From assembly GCA_944386965.1 (NCBI GenBank), contig CALXDE010000198.1, positions 1-19,997 of the forward strand: a stretch of 19,997 nucleotides of DNA, written 5' to 3'. The position numbers were made by a program, and so were the translations under genes. A model generated the notes under the pieces. That model saw only the letters and a program-made list of their open reading frames with translations, was not told the DNA's origin and did no database searches. Each line of letters starts with the position of its first letter. Position 1 is the stretch's first letter. This document shows positions 1-7,542 of this stretch, one piece after another. Source of the stretch: an uncultured Oscillospiraceae bacterium (GTDB lineage Bacteria; Bacillota_A; Clostridia; Oscillospirales; Oscillospiraceae).

Positions 1-245
1 TCACCAGCGGCGAGGACGAGTGCCGGGCCTGGACCATCACAAGGGGCACCAAGGCCCCCCAGGCCGCCGGCAAGATCCACACCGACTTCGAGCGGGGGTT
101 CATCCGGGCGGAGGTCATCGCCTTTGATGACCTGATGGCCATGGGCACCATGGCCGCCGCCAAGGAGAAGGGCCTCATCCGCTCCGAGGGCAAGGAGTAC
201 GTGGTCCAGGACGGGGATATCATCCTGTTCCGTTTTAACGTGTAA
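1..245 (+). CDS. ychF: YchF redox-regulated P-loop ATPase, C-terminal part (partial)
   Basis: Only the last 81 codons lie in the window; the frame opens at position 3 and ends with TAA at 243-245. The translation contains the conserved end of the YchF/OLA1 family: an ARG-like segment '[18 protein letters not shown]', then '[11 protein letters not shown]', then '[14 protein letters not shown]'. This is the C-terminal TGS domain. YchF is an Obg-related P-loop ATPase that binds ribosomes and is linked to stress and translation control; the nucleotide-binding domain lies outside the window. The stop codon is followed by a hairpin-rich stretch and by a second, diverged copy of the last 14 codons at 373-417, so the native 3' end appears to have been replaced or duplicated. 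Identification is firm because this C-terminus is highly conserved. Confidence 0.93.
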   Translation, partial: TSGEDECRAWTITRGTKAPQAAGKIHTDFERGFIRAEVIAFDDLMAMGTMAAAKEKGLIRSEGKEYVVQDGDIILFRFNV

Positions 246-247
246 GG
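203..247 (+). repeat. Direct repeat copy 1: 3' end of ychF
   Basis: This 45-bp block, which includes the ychF stop codon, recurs at 375-419. The first 24 bases are identical in both copies. The remaining part differs at four sites. Three of these are silent third-position changes (Leu, Arg, Phe codons) and one changes the last residue from Val to Leu. Confidence 0.9.
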
Positions 248-374
248 GCACCTTGCCGGCCTGGACCACGCAAGATCAAGGTTTTGCGGGGCAAAACCTT
301 GGTGCCAGGGGCGATTGATTCGCCCCGAACGGGTGAAATCAAAGGGGCCCCCGGCGGACGAAGTCCGCTGGGGC
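248..374. repeat. Hairpin-rich spacer between the two ychF 3' ends
   Basis: Three simple hairpins lie in a row. An 11-bp stem pairs 277-287 with 291-301 around a GGG loop. A 7-bp stem pairs 308-314 with 320-326. A 6-bp stem pairs 354-359 with 363-368. None is followed by a run of T, so they do not look like terminators, and no convincing reading frame crosses the stretch. It resembles a dispersed intergenic palindromic element or the remnant of an insertion at the end of ychF. Whether it repeats elsewhere in the genome cannot be judged from this window. Confidence 0.55.
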
Positions 375-417
375 GGTCCAGGACGGGGATATCATCCTCT
401 TCCGGTTCAACTTGTAA
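373..417 (+). pseudogene. Remnant of a second ychF 3' end
   Basis: The frame reads [14 protein letters not shown] then TAA at 415-417, matching the end of the upstream ychF ([14 protein letters not shown]). There is no gene body upstream in this frame, so it is a non-functional tail. The silent differences between the copies mean this is not a recent exact tandem duplication. The two ends come from diverged ychF alleles, or the duplication is old and was kept under coding constraint for part of its history. Confidence 0.8.
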
Positions 418-434
418 GGTCCTCCCGGTTTGAG

Positions 435-473
435 AAAGAGGCGCCCATTCCGCTGGAATGGGCGCCTCTTTTC
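435..473 (+). terminator. Rho-independent terminator after ychF
   Basis: A 17-bp perfect stem (435-451 with 455-471) with a 3-nt GCT loop is followed by a short T-rich end (TTTTCCC). It lies just past the duplicated ychF tail, so it is probably the original ychF terminator. Confidence 0.85.
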
Positions 474-483
474 CCTCTGGGGG

Positions 484-512
484 TTTACCTCGCCGGCAAA
501 GGGCGGTATAAT
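484..512 (+). promoter_or_regulatory. Predicted sigma-A promoter of brnQ
   Basis: A perfect -10 TATAAT at 507-512 is preceded, after a 17-bp spacer, by a -35-like TTTACC at 484-489. It lies about 50 bp upstream of the brnQ start and just after the ychF terminator. Confidence 0.7.
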
Positions 513-561
513 GATCCCATCAACAAGCGCTTCCTGTACCATCCTCTGGAGGAATTTCGCC

Positions 562-1911
562 GTGAAGAAATTGACATTACGAGAGACAATCGCCGTAGCC
601 AGCATGCTCTTCGGCATGTTTTTCGGCGCGGGAAACCTGATCTTCCCGGCCTCCATGGGGCAAATGGCAGGCCGCAATCTCTGGCAGGCCGCCGCCGGCT
701 TCCTGGTCACCGGGGTGGGGCTTCCCCTGCTGGGCGTCGCCGCTCTGGGCATCAGCCGGACGGAGGGGCTGCTGGAGCTCAGCAGTCAGGCCGGCCGGCG
801 CTTTGGCCTGTTCTTTACCTGTGGGCTCTATCTCACCATTGGACCTTTCTTTGCCATTCCCCGCTGTGCCACCGTCTCCTACACGGTGGGCATCCAGCAG
901 ATGCTGCCCAGCGCGCTCCAATCCACCGGGCTGGCGCTGTTCTCTCTGCTCTTCTTCGGGGCGGTTGTGTTTTTTTCCCTGCGGCCCGGAGAAATCCTGA
1001 CCTGGATCGGAAAGGTCCTCAATCCCCTCTTCCTCTGCCTTCTCTCCATTCTGCTTGTACGGGCGCTGCTCACGCCCCTGGGCGCCATCCAGGAAATCTC
1101 ACCGGCAGGGGACTATGCCGCCAGCGCCTTCTCCACCGGTCTGCTGGAGGGGTACAACACCATGGACGCGCTGGCCGGCCTGGCCTTTGGAATCGTGGTG
1201 GTGGACGCCATACGGGGCCTGGGGGTCCAAGAGCCGGAGGCCATTGCCCGCAACACGATACACTCCGGGCTCTTCAGCGCCCTGCTGATGGCGCTGCTCT
1301 ACGTTCTGGTGGCGGCGGTAGGCGCCCAGAGCCGCGGGGCACTGGACGTCAGCAGCAACGGCGGGGAGGTCCTCGCCCAGGTCGCGGAAATTTATTTCGG
1401 CAGTGTCGGCGGCGTGATCCTGGCCCTGACAGTCACGGTGGCCTGCCTCAAGACAGCGGTGGGCCTGATTACCAGCTGCGGGGAAACCTTTGTAAAGATC
1501 TTCCCCCGCGGGCCGTCCTACCGGGTGTGGGCGGCATCTTTCTGCGCGCTGTCGCTGCTGCTGGCCAATCTGGGGCTGGACGCCATCGTGGCCTACGCCC
1601 AGCCGGTGCTGATGTTCCTCTATCCCCTGGCCATTGTGCTGATTGTTCTGACCCTGTGCGCCCGCCTGCTCGGCACGGACCGCGCCCTCCTGGTCTGGAC
1701 GCTTGTCCCCACCGCGGCGGCGGCCGTGGTGGATTTTCTGCGGGCCCTGCCCGCCCCAGCCCGGTCCGCGCTGGGGATCGAGGACCTGATCGCTCTGGCG
1801 GACCGCTGGATTCCGCTGGCCGGCGTGGGCTTTGGCTGGATTTTTCCGGCTCTGGCCGGGCTGGCGGCGGGCCTGTTGGTCCGCTCCCTCCGGCGGCGCG
1901 GCCGCCCGTAG
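562..1911 (+). CDS. brnQ: BrnQ branched-chain amino acid carrier (LIVCS family)
   Basis: This is a cation-coupled symporter of the inner membrane for leucine, isoleucine and valine. The GTG at 562 is chosen because GGAGG (548-552) precedes it at a suitable distance and the family-like N-terminus KKLTLRETIAVASMLFGMFF begins there. Upstream in-frame ATG codons would run into the promoter. The 449 residues fit the family. The hallmark FFGAGNLIFP lies at about residues 20-29, and some 12 hydrophobic helices follow, ending in a basic tail (RSLRRRGRP). The gene stands alone between a promoter and a terminator and converges on pepV, a dipeptidase gene; amino acid exchange after peptide breakdown would fit this context. 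Confidence 0.92.
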   Translation: MKKLTLRETIAVASMLFGMFFGAGNLIFPASMGQMAGRNLWQAAAGFLVTGVGLPLLGVAALGISRTEGLLELSSQAGRRFGLFFTCGLYLTIGPFFAIPRCATVSYTVGIQQMLPSALQSTGLALFSLLFFGAVVFFSLRPGEILTWIGKVLNPLFLCLLSILLVRALLTPLGAIQEISPAGDYAASAFSTGLLEGYNTMDALAGLAFGIVVVDAIRGLGVQEPEAIARNTIHSGLFSALLMALLYVLVAAVGAQSRGALDVSSNGGEVLAQVAEIYFGSVGGVILALTVTVACLKTAVGLITSCGETFVKIFPRGPSYRVWAASFCALSLLLANLGLDAIVAYAQPVLMFLYPLAIVLIVLTLCARLLGTDRALLVWTLVPTAAAAVVDFLRALPAPARSALGIEDLIALADRWIPLAGVGFGWIFPALAGLAAGLLVRSLRRRGRP

Positions 1912-1933
1912 GCAATCCGCCCGCGCCCAACAC

Positions 1934-1985
1934 AACAGGCACCGGCCCTCGGCGTGTTTCCGAGAACCGGTGCCTGTTCATTTTG
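1934..1985 (+). terminator. Terminator between brnQ and pepV
   Basis: A 12-bp stem pairs 1934-1945 with 1967-1978, with a small inner CTCGG/CCGAG pairing in the loop, followed by TTCATTTT. The T-run orientation serves brnQ. The convergent pepV ends only 20-30 bp away and may use the same hairpin. Confidence 0.75.
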
Positions 1986-2003
1986 CCGCAGACGCGCCCG
2001 CCC

Positions 2004-3452
2004 TCATTCCTCTGAAGCGGACTGCTCCTCCTGAATCATCTGATCAAGCTCTATGACCGACATCACATAGATCTTGATCGCCTCCAGGATGCCGTCAATA
2101 TTCCGGGCCTCGTCGGGCTGGTGCACCGCGCCGTGCCCCTCCGGCAGGAAGTCGGCCCGTACGCCGTTTCCGCCGCCGTAGCCCACCGCGTGTTTGAGCT
2201 TTCTGGCGTAGGTTCCGCCGTCGATGATATACGGCTCCCGGTCCTTTCCCGTTGTCTCCCGATAGACCTTCATCAGGCGCTGGACAAAGGGGTCGTCCTT
2301 GGCGATGTAGAGGGGATCGCTGTTCGCCACGTCCTTCATCTCAAAGCCCTTGGCGTGGATAACGGGCAGGATCGCCGCCTCCAGCCGCTCCCGGCAGTCT
2401 GTCACCGGATAGCGGGAGGAAAACATCACCTCGGGGATCGTGCCGTCCATGTTGGCCCGCACCGCTGTGCAGACCAGCGCCCCGGAGGGCTCGTCGGCAA
2501 AGGCGATGCCCAGCGCCGTTCCGTCGCAGTCGCCGGAGAACGCCGCGTATGCCGCGCAGATCCCCCGGTCCTGCGGGTCCAGCGTTGTCAGCTCCTGCAG
2601 GAAGGCGGTCAGGACCTGGATCGCGTTGATCTTGCCCTGGGGCATGGCGCTGTGGCCTCCGGTCCCCTTTGCCGTCACCGTCAGCAGGCCGCCGCTCTCC
2701 TGGAGCTGGATATCGCTCCGTCCCCGGGCCAGGCTCTCCGCCTCCCGGACAAGGTCCGGCGTGCTCGTCAGATCCGCCTCCGCCTTGGCGGGGATGATAT
2801 TGTCCGCTGTTCCGCTCTGGAAGCGGACGATCTGGCGGAAACCGACCTTTGGCTGGAGCTTCACCTTATAGGTCCCCTTCTCCCCATAGCACACCGGGAA
2901 AAACAGGTCCGGAACCATGGAGTAATCCGGCATGATGTGCTCCTGGGCAAAGCGCTCCACGTCCTTCATGCCCTTCTCCTCGTTGGTGCCGAAGTAGAGC
3001 ATGACATTGCTCTTGAGCGGGATATTCAGCTCCTTGAGCGCCTGCATGGTATACAGGCCGATGACCGCGCCGCTCTTGTTGTCGCCGGCGCCGCGGCCGA
3101 TGAGGAAACCGTTGACCTCCGTGGGCTCAAAGGGGTCGTAAATCCAGTCCTCGCCGGCCTCCACCACGTCCAGATGGGAGAAAATCCCAATCAGGCCGTT
3201 TTTCTTCTGGTCGCTTCCATAGAGGGCCGTACCGTACCAGTCCTCATGGTTATTTGTATAGAATCCGCGCTCCGCCGCCTTTTCCAGGGCCAGGTGCAGC
3301 ACCCGTGCGCATTCCACGCCAAAGGGCTTTCCGCCCTCCCCCTCCCGGCTGACGCTGGGGATTCTCACGAGGCTTTTCAAATCCTCTACAATATCGTTTC
3401 TATGCTCGCTGACATACTGGTCGAGCTGTTGGATGAGATTCGTTTGGTCCAT
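2004..3452 (-). CDS. pepV: PepV/Sapep-type M20 dipeptidase
   Basis: This is a zinc-dependent cytosolic dipeptidase of peptidase family M20 (482 aa, close to the 465-475 usual for PepV). Metal and catalytic residues are visible: H93 and D95 in FSHLDVV, D124 in GRGAGDNKS, E158-E159 in GTNEEKG, and a late His in GAVHQPDE. The lid domain of PepV-type enzymes occupies roughly residues 190-390, including the NGDN-like 'TADNIIPAKAEADL'. The ATG at 3452 has a good AGGAGG site about 11 bp upstream. It lies just downstream of the Opp peptide transporter operon on the same strand but is separated from it by a terminator at 3538-3572. It would hydrolyse dipeptides left from imported peptides. Substrate range cannot be read from sequence. 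Confidence 0.9.
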   Translation of the reverse strand: MDQTNLIQQLDQYVSEHRNDIVEDLKSLVRIPSVSREGEGGKPFGVECARVLHLALEKAAERGFYTNNHEDWYGTALYGSDQKKNGLIGIFSHLDVVEAGEDWIYDPFEPTEVNGFLIGRGAGDNKSGAVIGLYTMQALKELNIPLKSNVMLYFGTNEEKGMKDVERFAQEHIMPDYSMVPDLFFPVCYGEKGTYKVKLQPKVGFRQIVRFQSGTADNIIPAKAEADLTSTPDLVREAESLARGRSDIQLQESGGLLTVTAKGTGGHSAMPQGKINAIQVLTAFLQELTTLDPQDRGICAAYAAFSGDCDGTALGIAFADEPSGALVCTAVRANMDGTIPEVMFSSRYPVTDCRERLEAAILPVIHAKGFEMKDVANSDPLYIAKDDPFVQRLMKVYRETTGKDREPYIIDGGTYARKLKHAVGYGGGNGVRADFLPEGHGAVHQPDEARNIDGILEAIKIYVMSVIELDQMIQEEQSASEE

Positions 3453-3537
3453 ATTTCCCCCAACCTCCTATCCGGTTTTTCAAACACCGCTGCCGCCTGT
3501 TCCGGCGGCCGGGGCCGGGGCGATTCTCTCCCGGCCC

Positions 3538-3572
3538 AAAAATCGGGGTCTGCGTGTTACGCAGACCCCGAT
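3538..3572 (-). terminator. Terminator of the Opp operon
   Basis: A 13-bp perfect stem (3542-3554 with 3560-3572) with a 5-nt loop is followed on the minus strand by five T (AAAAA at 3538-3542 on the plus strand). It lies 80 bp past the stop of the substrate-binding protein gene and upstream of pepV. Confidence 0.85.
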
Positions 3573-3653
3573 CCATTGGGAAATCACGAATACAGCGCTA
3601 AGCCCACGTTATCTGCGTTATAGTTGTTCTGGGAACGCCTCAAAAGCTTGGGC

Positions 3654-5465
3654 TTATGCCTGGCCGGCGAAATAGGCATCCAGATACTTCTGGGTGTCGC
3701 CCTCAGCATAGCTGAAGGAGTTGCCGCAATCCATGCAGGCGCTGAGGAAGCTGGTGCACTGCACCGTGTTGCCGGCGAGAACCGCGTTGATATCCTCATA
3801 CTTGATGCAGGAGGCAATGGCCTTGCGCAGGTCGGCGGAATCGGACACCACGGAGCCGCCGTGCATGTTGAAGGCCAACATGTAGACGCGGGTGCCGGCG
3901 AAGGTGGTCATGGACAGGTTCTCATCCTGCTCCACCGTCTCGTACTTCGTCTCGGGCAGGTTGTAGGGGTAATCCACCTCGCCGCTGCGCAGGGCGGACA
4001 GGCAGGCCTCGGAATCGCTCATCAGGCGGTCGGTGATGGCGGCGATGGGCTCGCCCCGCTCCGTGTCGTTGGTGCGGATGTAGGGGTTGGCCACGAAGTT
4101 CATCTGGTAGTCGTTCATAGAGGTCAGCACGTAGTTGCCGCTCAGGGACAGGTGGTTGGCATAGCCGGCACCCTCCATGGTGGTCACCGCGTCGCCGTAG
4201 AGCTGATCGCTGGTGGCGTCATAGTTGGCGATATCCACGTCGGCGTTCATGGCCTCCACCCACTCGCTGTCCACAATGCCGGCGCCGTGGAAGGTCAGAC
4301 CGTTGAGGATCTGGGGATAGGGGATAGAAGTGGTGCAGCAGACAACCTGGTAGTTGCCGGCGGCGTTATCCACCTCGTCTCTGGTGGCGACCAGGGAGCC
4401 GATGGTCTGACCCTCGGCCTCCAGCACCTCGCGGACGCTCTGGCCGCTGGCGGTCATGGTGTTGTCCAGGACGGAGATGTCGGTGACGACCTCAGTGGAA
4501 GAGAGGTTCTCATACACGGAGTAGGTCTGGTGCAGAGGAGTGGAGTTGGGATCTCTGGCCCGCTCCAGGGAGTAGACCACGTCCTCGCCGGAAACCATGA
4601 CGCCGGAGTCATAGACCTCACCGTTCTCGTCAATACGGGCGAAGTTGCAGTCGTCGCGCAGCAGGAAGTAGTACTGGGTGTTGTCCTCGGACACCGCGTA
4701 GCTGTAGGACAGGGACTCATCCGTGGAGACGGACCAGTCGGGCTGCAGGGTCAGCAGGTGGATGTACATGTGGTCCAGAGCGTAACCGCTGGTCTGGTCA
4801 TTGGCGCGGATGGGGTCCCAGGTGGTCAGGGTACCGGCGTTCTGGGCCAGGATCAGGGGACGGGTGGCATTCTGGGAGGGATCGGCATAGGAGAGGTTCT
4901 CCCAGCGCTGGTTGTTGGTGACGGTGCTGGCATCCAGAACCTTGCTGAAGCCGCGGCCGGTGATCTTCTGGTAGAGCGGCGTCATGTAGGTCTGCTCCTC
5001 CACCACGTACTTCTCCAGCTCACCGTAGGTCGCCACATACTCCTCAGCGGTCTGGGCGGCGGCCTCCTCGATCAGGCTGTCAACCGTGGGATCGTTGATG
5101 CCGGCGTAGTTGCTGGCGCCGGTGCTGTGCCAGACACCGCGGACGCTGTAGTCCGGGTTGCCCATGATGTTGGCCCAGCTGAAGATGGAGATATCAAAGT
5201 TGCCGTTGCTCTGCTGCTCCCGGAAGGTGGCGCCGTCGGAGGCGGCGGACATCTCCACGGTAAAGCCGGCGCGGGTCAGCTCGTCGCGGATGACGTTGGC
5301 GACAACCTCGTCGCTGCTCTGGTAGAGCAGGTTCAGCGAAACGCTCTCGCCGCTGCTGCCGCCGGTGTCACCCTCCACTTCGCTTCTCGTCTGGGTGTTG
5401 CAGCCCACCAGGGACAGCAGCATCACAGCGCTCAGAAGCAGGGCGGCCAGTCTCTTCTTTTTCAT
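3654..5465 (-). CDS. Oligopeptide-type ABC transporter substrate-binding lipoprotein with permuted domain order
   Basis: This 603-aa protein has a lipoprotein signal peptide: KKKR, a hydrophobic core, then lipobox LVGC with Cys22 as the lipidated residue. A Gly/Ser linker follows. Its SBP_bac_5 segments are in the wrong order. Residues 43-166 read as the family's C-terminal segment (DELTRAGFTVEM, FDISIFSWANIMGNPDYSV, SNYAGINDPTVDSLIEEA, MTPLYQ). Residues 203-305 read as the N-terminal segment (LILAQNAGTLTTWDPI, YYFLLRDDCNF, VSGEDVVYSLERARD). Residues 525-600 read as the middle (RVYMLAFNM, DLRKAIASCIKYEDI) and end at the helix (DTQKYLDAYFAG) where the family's C-terminal half normally begins. 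This is a circular permutation within one uninterrupted frame. GAGGAGG sits just upstream of the ATG. As last gene of the transporter operon it should deliver peptides to the OppBC permease. Membership of the family is firm; the permutation is my reading without an alignment. Confidence 0.9.
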   Translation of the reverse strand: MKKKRLAALLLSAVMLLSLVGCNTQTRSEVEGDTGGSSGESVSLNLLYQSSDEVVANVIRDELTRAGFTVEMSAASDGATFREQQSNGNFDISIFSWANIMGNPDYSVRGVWHSTGASNYAGINDPTVDSLIEEAAAQTAEEYVATYGELEKYVVEEQTYMTPLYQKITGRGFSKVLDASTVTNNQRWENLSYADPSQNATRPLILAQNAGTLTTWDPIRANDQTSGYALDHMYIHLLTLQPDWSVSTDESLSYSYAVSEDNTQYYFLLRDDCNFARIDENGEVYDSGVMVSGEDVVYSLERARDPNSTPLHQTYSVYENLSSTEVVTDISVLDNTMTASGQSVREVLEAEGQTIGSLVATRDEVDNAAGNYQVVCCTTSIPYPQILNGLTFHGAGIVDSEWVEAMNADVDIANYDATSDQLYGDAVTTMEGAGYANHLSLSGNYVLTSMNDYQMNFVANPYIRTNDTERGEPIAAITDRLMSDSEACLSALRSGEVDYPYNLPETKYETVEQDENLSMTTFAGTRVYMLAFNMHGGSVVSDSADLRKAIASCIKYEDINAVLAGNTVQCTSFLSACMDCGNSFSYAEGDTQKYLDAYFAGQA

Positions 5466-5507
5466 CTTGGTTCCTCCTCTTTTCTTTTATGATTGGTGTA
5501 CTATTTA

Positions 5508-5530
5508 TCTCGGCGGAAGATCGCCGAAAT
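5508..5530 (-). other. Small hairpin in the leader of the substrate-binding protein gene
   Basis: A 6-bp GC-rich stem (5510-5515 with 5522-5527) lies between the oppF stop and the downstream lipoprotein gene, with no T-run after it. Such hairpins can shift the relative mRNA levels within transporter operons. That role is a guess here. Confidence 0.35.
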
Positions 5531-5534
5531 AGGC

Positions 5535-6512
5535 TCAGAATTTCAGCTTGCCCTCCATGACCTCTCTCGACCGGTGGCAGGCCACAAAATGCCCGGGCAG
5601 GACCTCTTCAAAGGCGGGGTCCCCGGCGCGGCACTGGTCCGTGGCAAAGGGGCAGCGGGGCGCGAAGCGGCAGCCCGGCTTGGGATTGACGGGGGAAGCG
5701 ATCTCGCCCTTGAGGATGATCTTCTCCTTCTTCTCCCGGATATTGGTGGAGGGGATGGCGGAGAGCAGGGCGATGGTATAGGGGTGAATGGGATTCTTGA
5801 ACATCTCATTCTTGGACGCCTTTTCGATCATCTGCCCCAGATACATCACGCCAATGTTGGTAGAGATGTGCTTGATGACCGACATATCGTGGGAGATGAA
5901 TATGTAGGTCAGGCCGAACTTCTCCTGAAGCTCCATCATCAGGTTGATGATCTGCGCCTGAACAGACACGTCCAGGGCGCTGACCGGCTCGTCGCAGACG
6001 ATGAACTTGGGGTTGAGCGCCAGAGCCCGGGCAATCACCACGCGCTGGCGGCGGCCGCCGTCGAACTCGTGGGGATACATGTTGTACATGCGCTTGGAGA
6101 GGCCCGTCAGCTCCATCAGCTCCTCCACGCGCTCCCGCCGGGCGGCAGCCGTGGGGTAGAGGTTGTGCAGTTTCAGCGGCTCCTCGATGATCTGGGAGAT
6201 GGTAAAGCGGGGGTTCAGAGAGGCATAGGGGTCCTGGAAAATGATCTGCATCTCCTTGCGCATCTGGCGCATCTCCTCCTTGTTGAAGGAGACGATGTCC
6301 ATGCCGTCAAAGATCACCTTGCCGCCGGTGGGCTCATGAAGGCGCAGGATGGTGCGTCCCAGAGTGCTCTTGCCGCAGCCGGACTCGCCCACCACGCCCA
6401 GCGTCTCGCCCTTTTCGATCTGAAAGCTCACATCGTCCACCGCGTGGAGCTGTCCGCCATTGGCGACGCTAAAGTATTTCTTTAAGTTGATGACTTCCAA
6501 CATCGCAGCCAC
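5535..6512 (-). CDS. oppF: Oligopeptide ABC transporter ATP-binding protein (OppF/DppF-like)
   Basis: This is one of the two cytoplasmic ATPases powering the transporter (325 aa). Walker A GESGCGKST lies at 42-50, the Q-loop at IIFQDP, Walker B FIVCDEP at 170-176 and the H-loop His at 208. The C-terminal oligopeptide-transporter domain has four Cys (281, 287, 294, 312) in the spacing seen in Opp/Dpp ATPases that may hold an Fe-S cluster. The signature motif reads FDGGRRQR at 150-157, where FSGGQRQR is usual, so Asp151 replaces the ATP-contacting Ser. The GTG at 6512 is preferred over the internal ATG at 6503 because GAGGAGG at 6521-6527 is 8 nt from the GTG and 17 nt from the ATG. It starts 3 nt after the oppD stop. 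Confidence 0.9.
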   Translation of the reverse strand: MAAMLEVINLKKYFSVANGGQLHAVDDVSFQIEKGETLGVVGESGCGKSTLGRTILRLHEPTGGKVIFDGMDIVSFNKEEMRQMRKEMQIIFQDPYASLNPRFTISQIIEEPLKLHNLYPTAAARRERVEELMELTGLSKRMYNMYPHEFDGGRRQRVVIARALALNPKFIVCDEPVSALDVSVQAQIINLMMELQEKFGLTYIFISHDMSVIKHISTNIGVMYLGQMIEKASKNEMFKNPIHPYTIALLSAIPSTNIREKKEKIILKGEIASPVNPKPGCRFAPRCPFATDQCRAGDPAFEEVLPGHFVACHRSREVMEGKLKF

Positions 6513-6515
6513 GGC

Positions 6516-7520
6516 TCACACCTCCTCGTCCTGCTCGCTGCCCAGGGGATAGAAGCACTTGTACCGGTGGGTCCCGCCCGGCATCTGCACCATTTCCGGG
6601 GACTGCGTCTTACACTTTTCCTGGCAGTACTTGCACCGGGGATGGAAGAAGCAGCCCGTGGGCGGCTCCGACATATTGGGGGTCATGCCCTCAATGGGAA
6701 TCAGGCGGGTGCTGTCCTCGTCCAGCTTCGGGATGGAGTCAAACAGACCCCGGGTATAGGGATGGCGGGGATTCAGATATACTTCCGCCACGGTTCCGGC
6801 CTCCACCACCTCGCCGGCGTAGACGATCGCCACCTTGTCGCAGGTTTCCGCCACCACGCCCAGATCGTGGGTAATCATGATCAGGCCCATGTGGAACTTG
6901 TTCTTCAGGTTCATCATGATGTCCAGCACCTGGGCCTGGATGGTCACATCCAGGGCGGTGGTGGGCTCGTCGGCAATCAGCAAATCCGGGTTGCACAGCA
7001 GCGCCATGGTGATCACCACCCGCTGCTTCATGCCGCCGGAGAACTGGTGGGGGTAGTCGTTGAAGCGCTCCGCCTTGACGCCCACCATCTCCAGCATCTC
7101 AATGGACTGCTTCTTGGCCTCCGCCTTGGACATGGACTTGTTGTGGCGGCGCAGCACCTCGATCAGCTGGTCGCCCACCGTCATGGTGGGGTTGAGGGCC
7201 GTCATGGGGTCCTGAAAGATCATGGAGATCCCGTTGCCGCGGATCTTCTGATTTTCCGCGTCGGTATTCAGGATCATGTTCTTGCCCTTGAAATAGATCT
7301 CGCCCTCCGTGATCACCCCCGGCGGGTCGGGCACCAGCTGCATAATCGCCAGGGCCGTGGTGGTCTTGCCCGCGCCGGTTTCCCCCACCAGGCCGATGCT
7401 GTCGCCCTCGTTCAGGTCAAAGCTGATGCCGTTGACCGCATAGACCTCTTCTTCGTCTGTGATATAATGCACATGCAGATTTTTCACCTGCAGGATACAT
7501 TTTTTATCCTGTTCTGCCAT
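6516..7520 (-). CDS. oppD: Oligopeptide ABC transporter ATP-binding protein (OppD/DppD-like)
   Basis: This is the second ATPase of the pair (334 aa). Counting from the chosen start: Walker A GETGAGKT at 46-53, a regular signature FSGGMKQR at 160-167, Walker B LLIADEP at 180-186 and H-loop His 218. The C-terminal oligo_HPY domain has Cys residues at about 290, 296, 299 and 303. The ATG at 7520 is chosen because GGAGG ends 5 nt upstream of it; an ATG at 7532 in the same frame has only a weak site and would add four residues. It follows the upstream permease gene by about 22 nt and precedes oppF directly, as expected for one transcript. Confidence 0.9.
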   Translation of the reverse strand: MAEQDKKCILQVKNLHVHYITDEEEVYAVNGISFDLNEGDSIGLVGETGAGKTTTALAIMQLVPDPPGVITEGEIYFKGKNMILNTDAENQKIRGNGISMIFQDPMTALNPTMTVGDQLIEVLRRHNKSMSKAEAKKQSIEMLEMVGVKAERFNDYPHQFSGGMKQRVVITMALLCNPDLLIADEPTTALDVTIQAQVLDIMMNLKNKFHMGLIMITHDLGVVAETCDKVAIVYAGEVVEAGTVAEVYLNPRHPYTRGLFDSIPKLDEDSTRLIPIEGMTPNMSEPPTGCFFHPRCKYCQEKCKTQSPEMVQMPGGTHRYKCFYPLGSEQDEEV

Positions 7521-7542
7521 GTGTTCCTCCATTTCTCCGCAA

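Noticed and set aside
315..2015. A long plus-strand frame overlapping brnQ in another frame
   Set aside because: Its Arg/Pro/Gly-rich translation lacks membrane helices, while the overlapping brnQ frame has the family motifs, promoter and ribosome site.
3624..5492. A 622-codon plus-strand frame opposite the binding protein
   Set aside because: It is rich in Gly, Val and His with no recognisable domain; it is antisense to a gene with a clear signal peptide and ribosome site.
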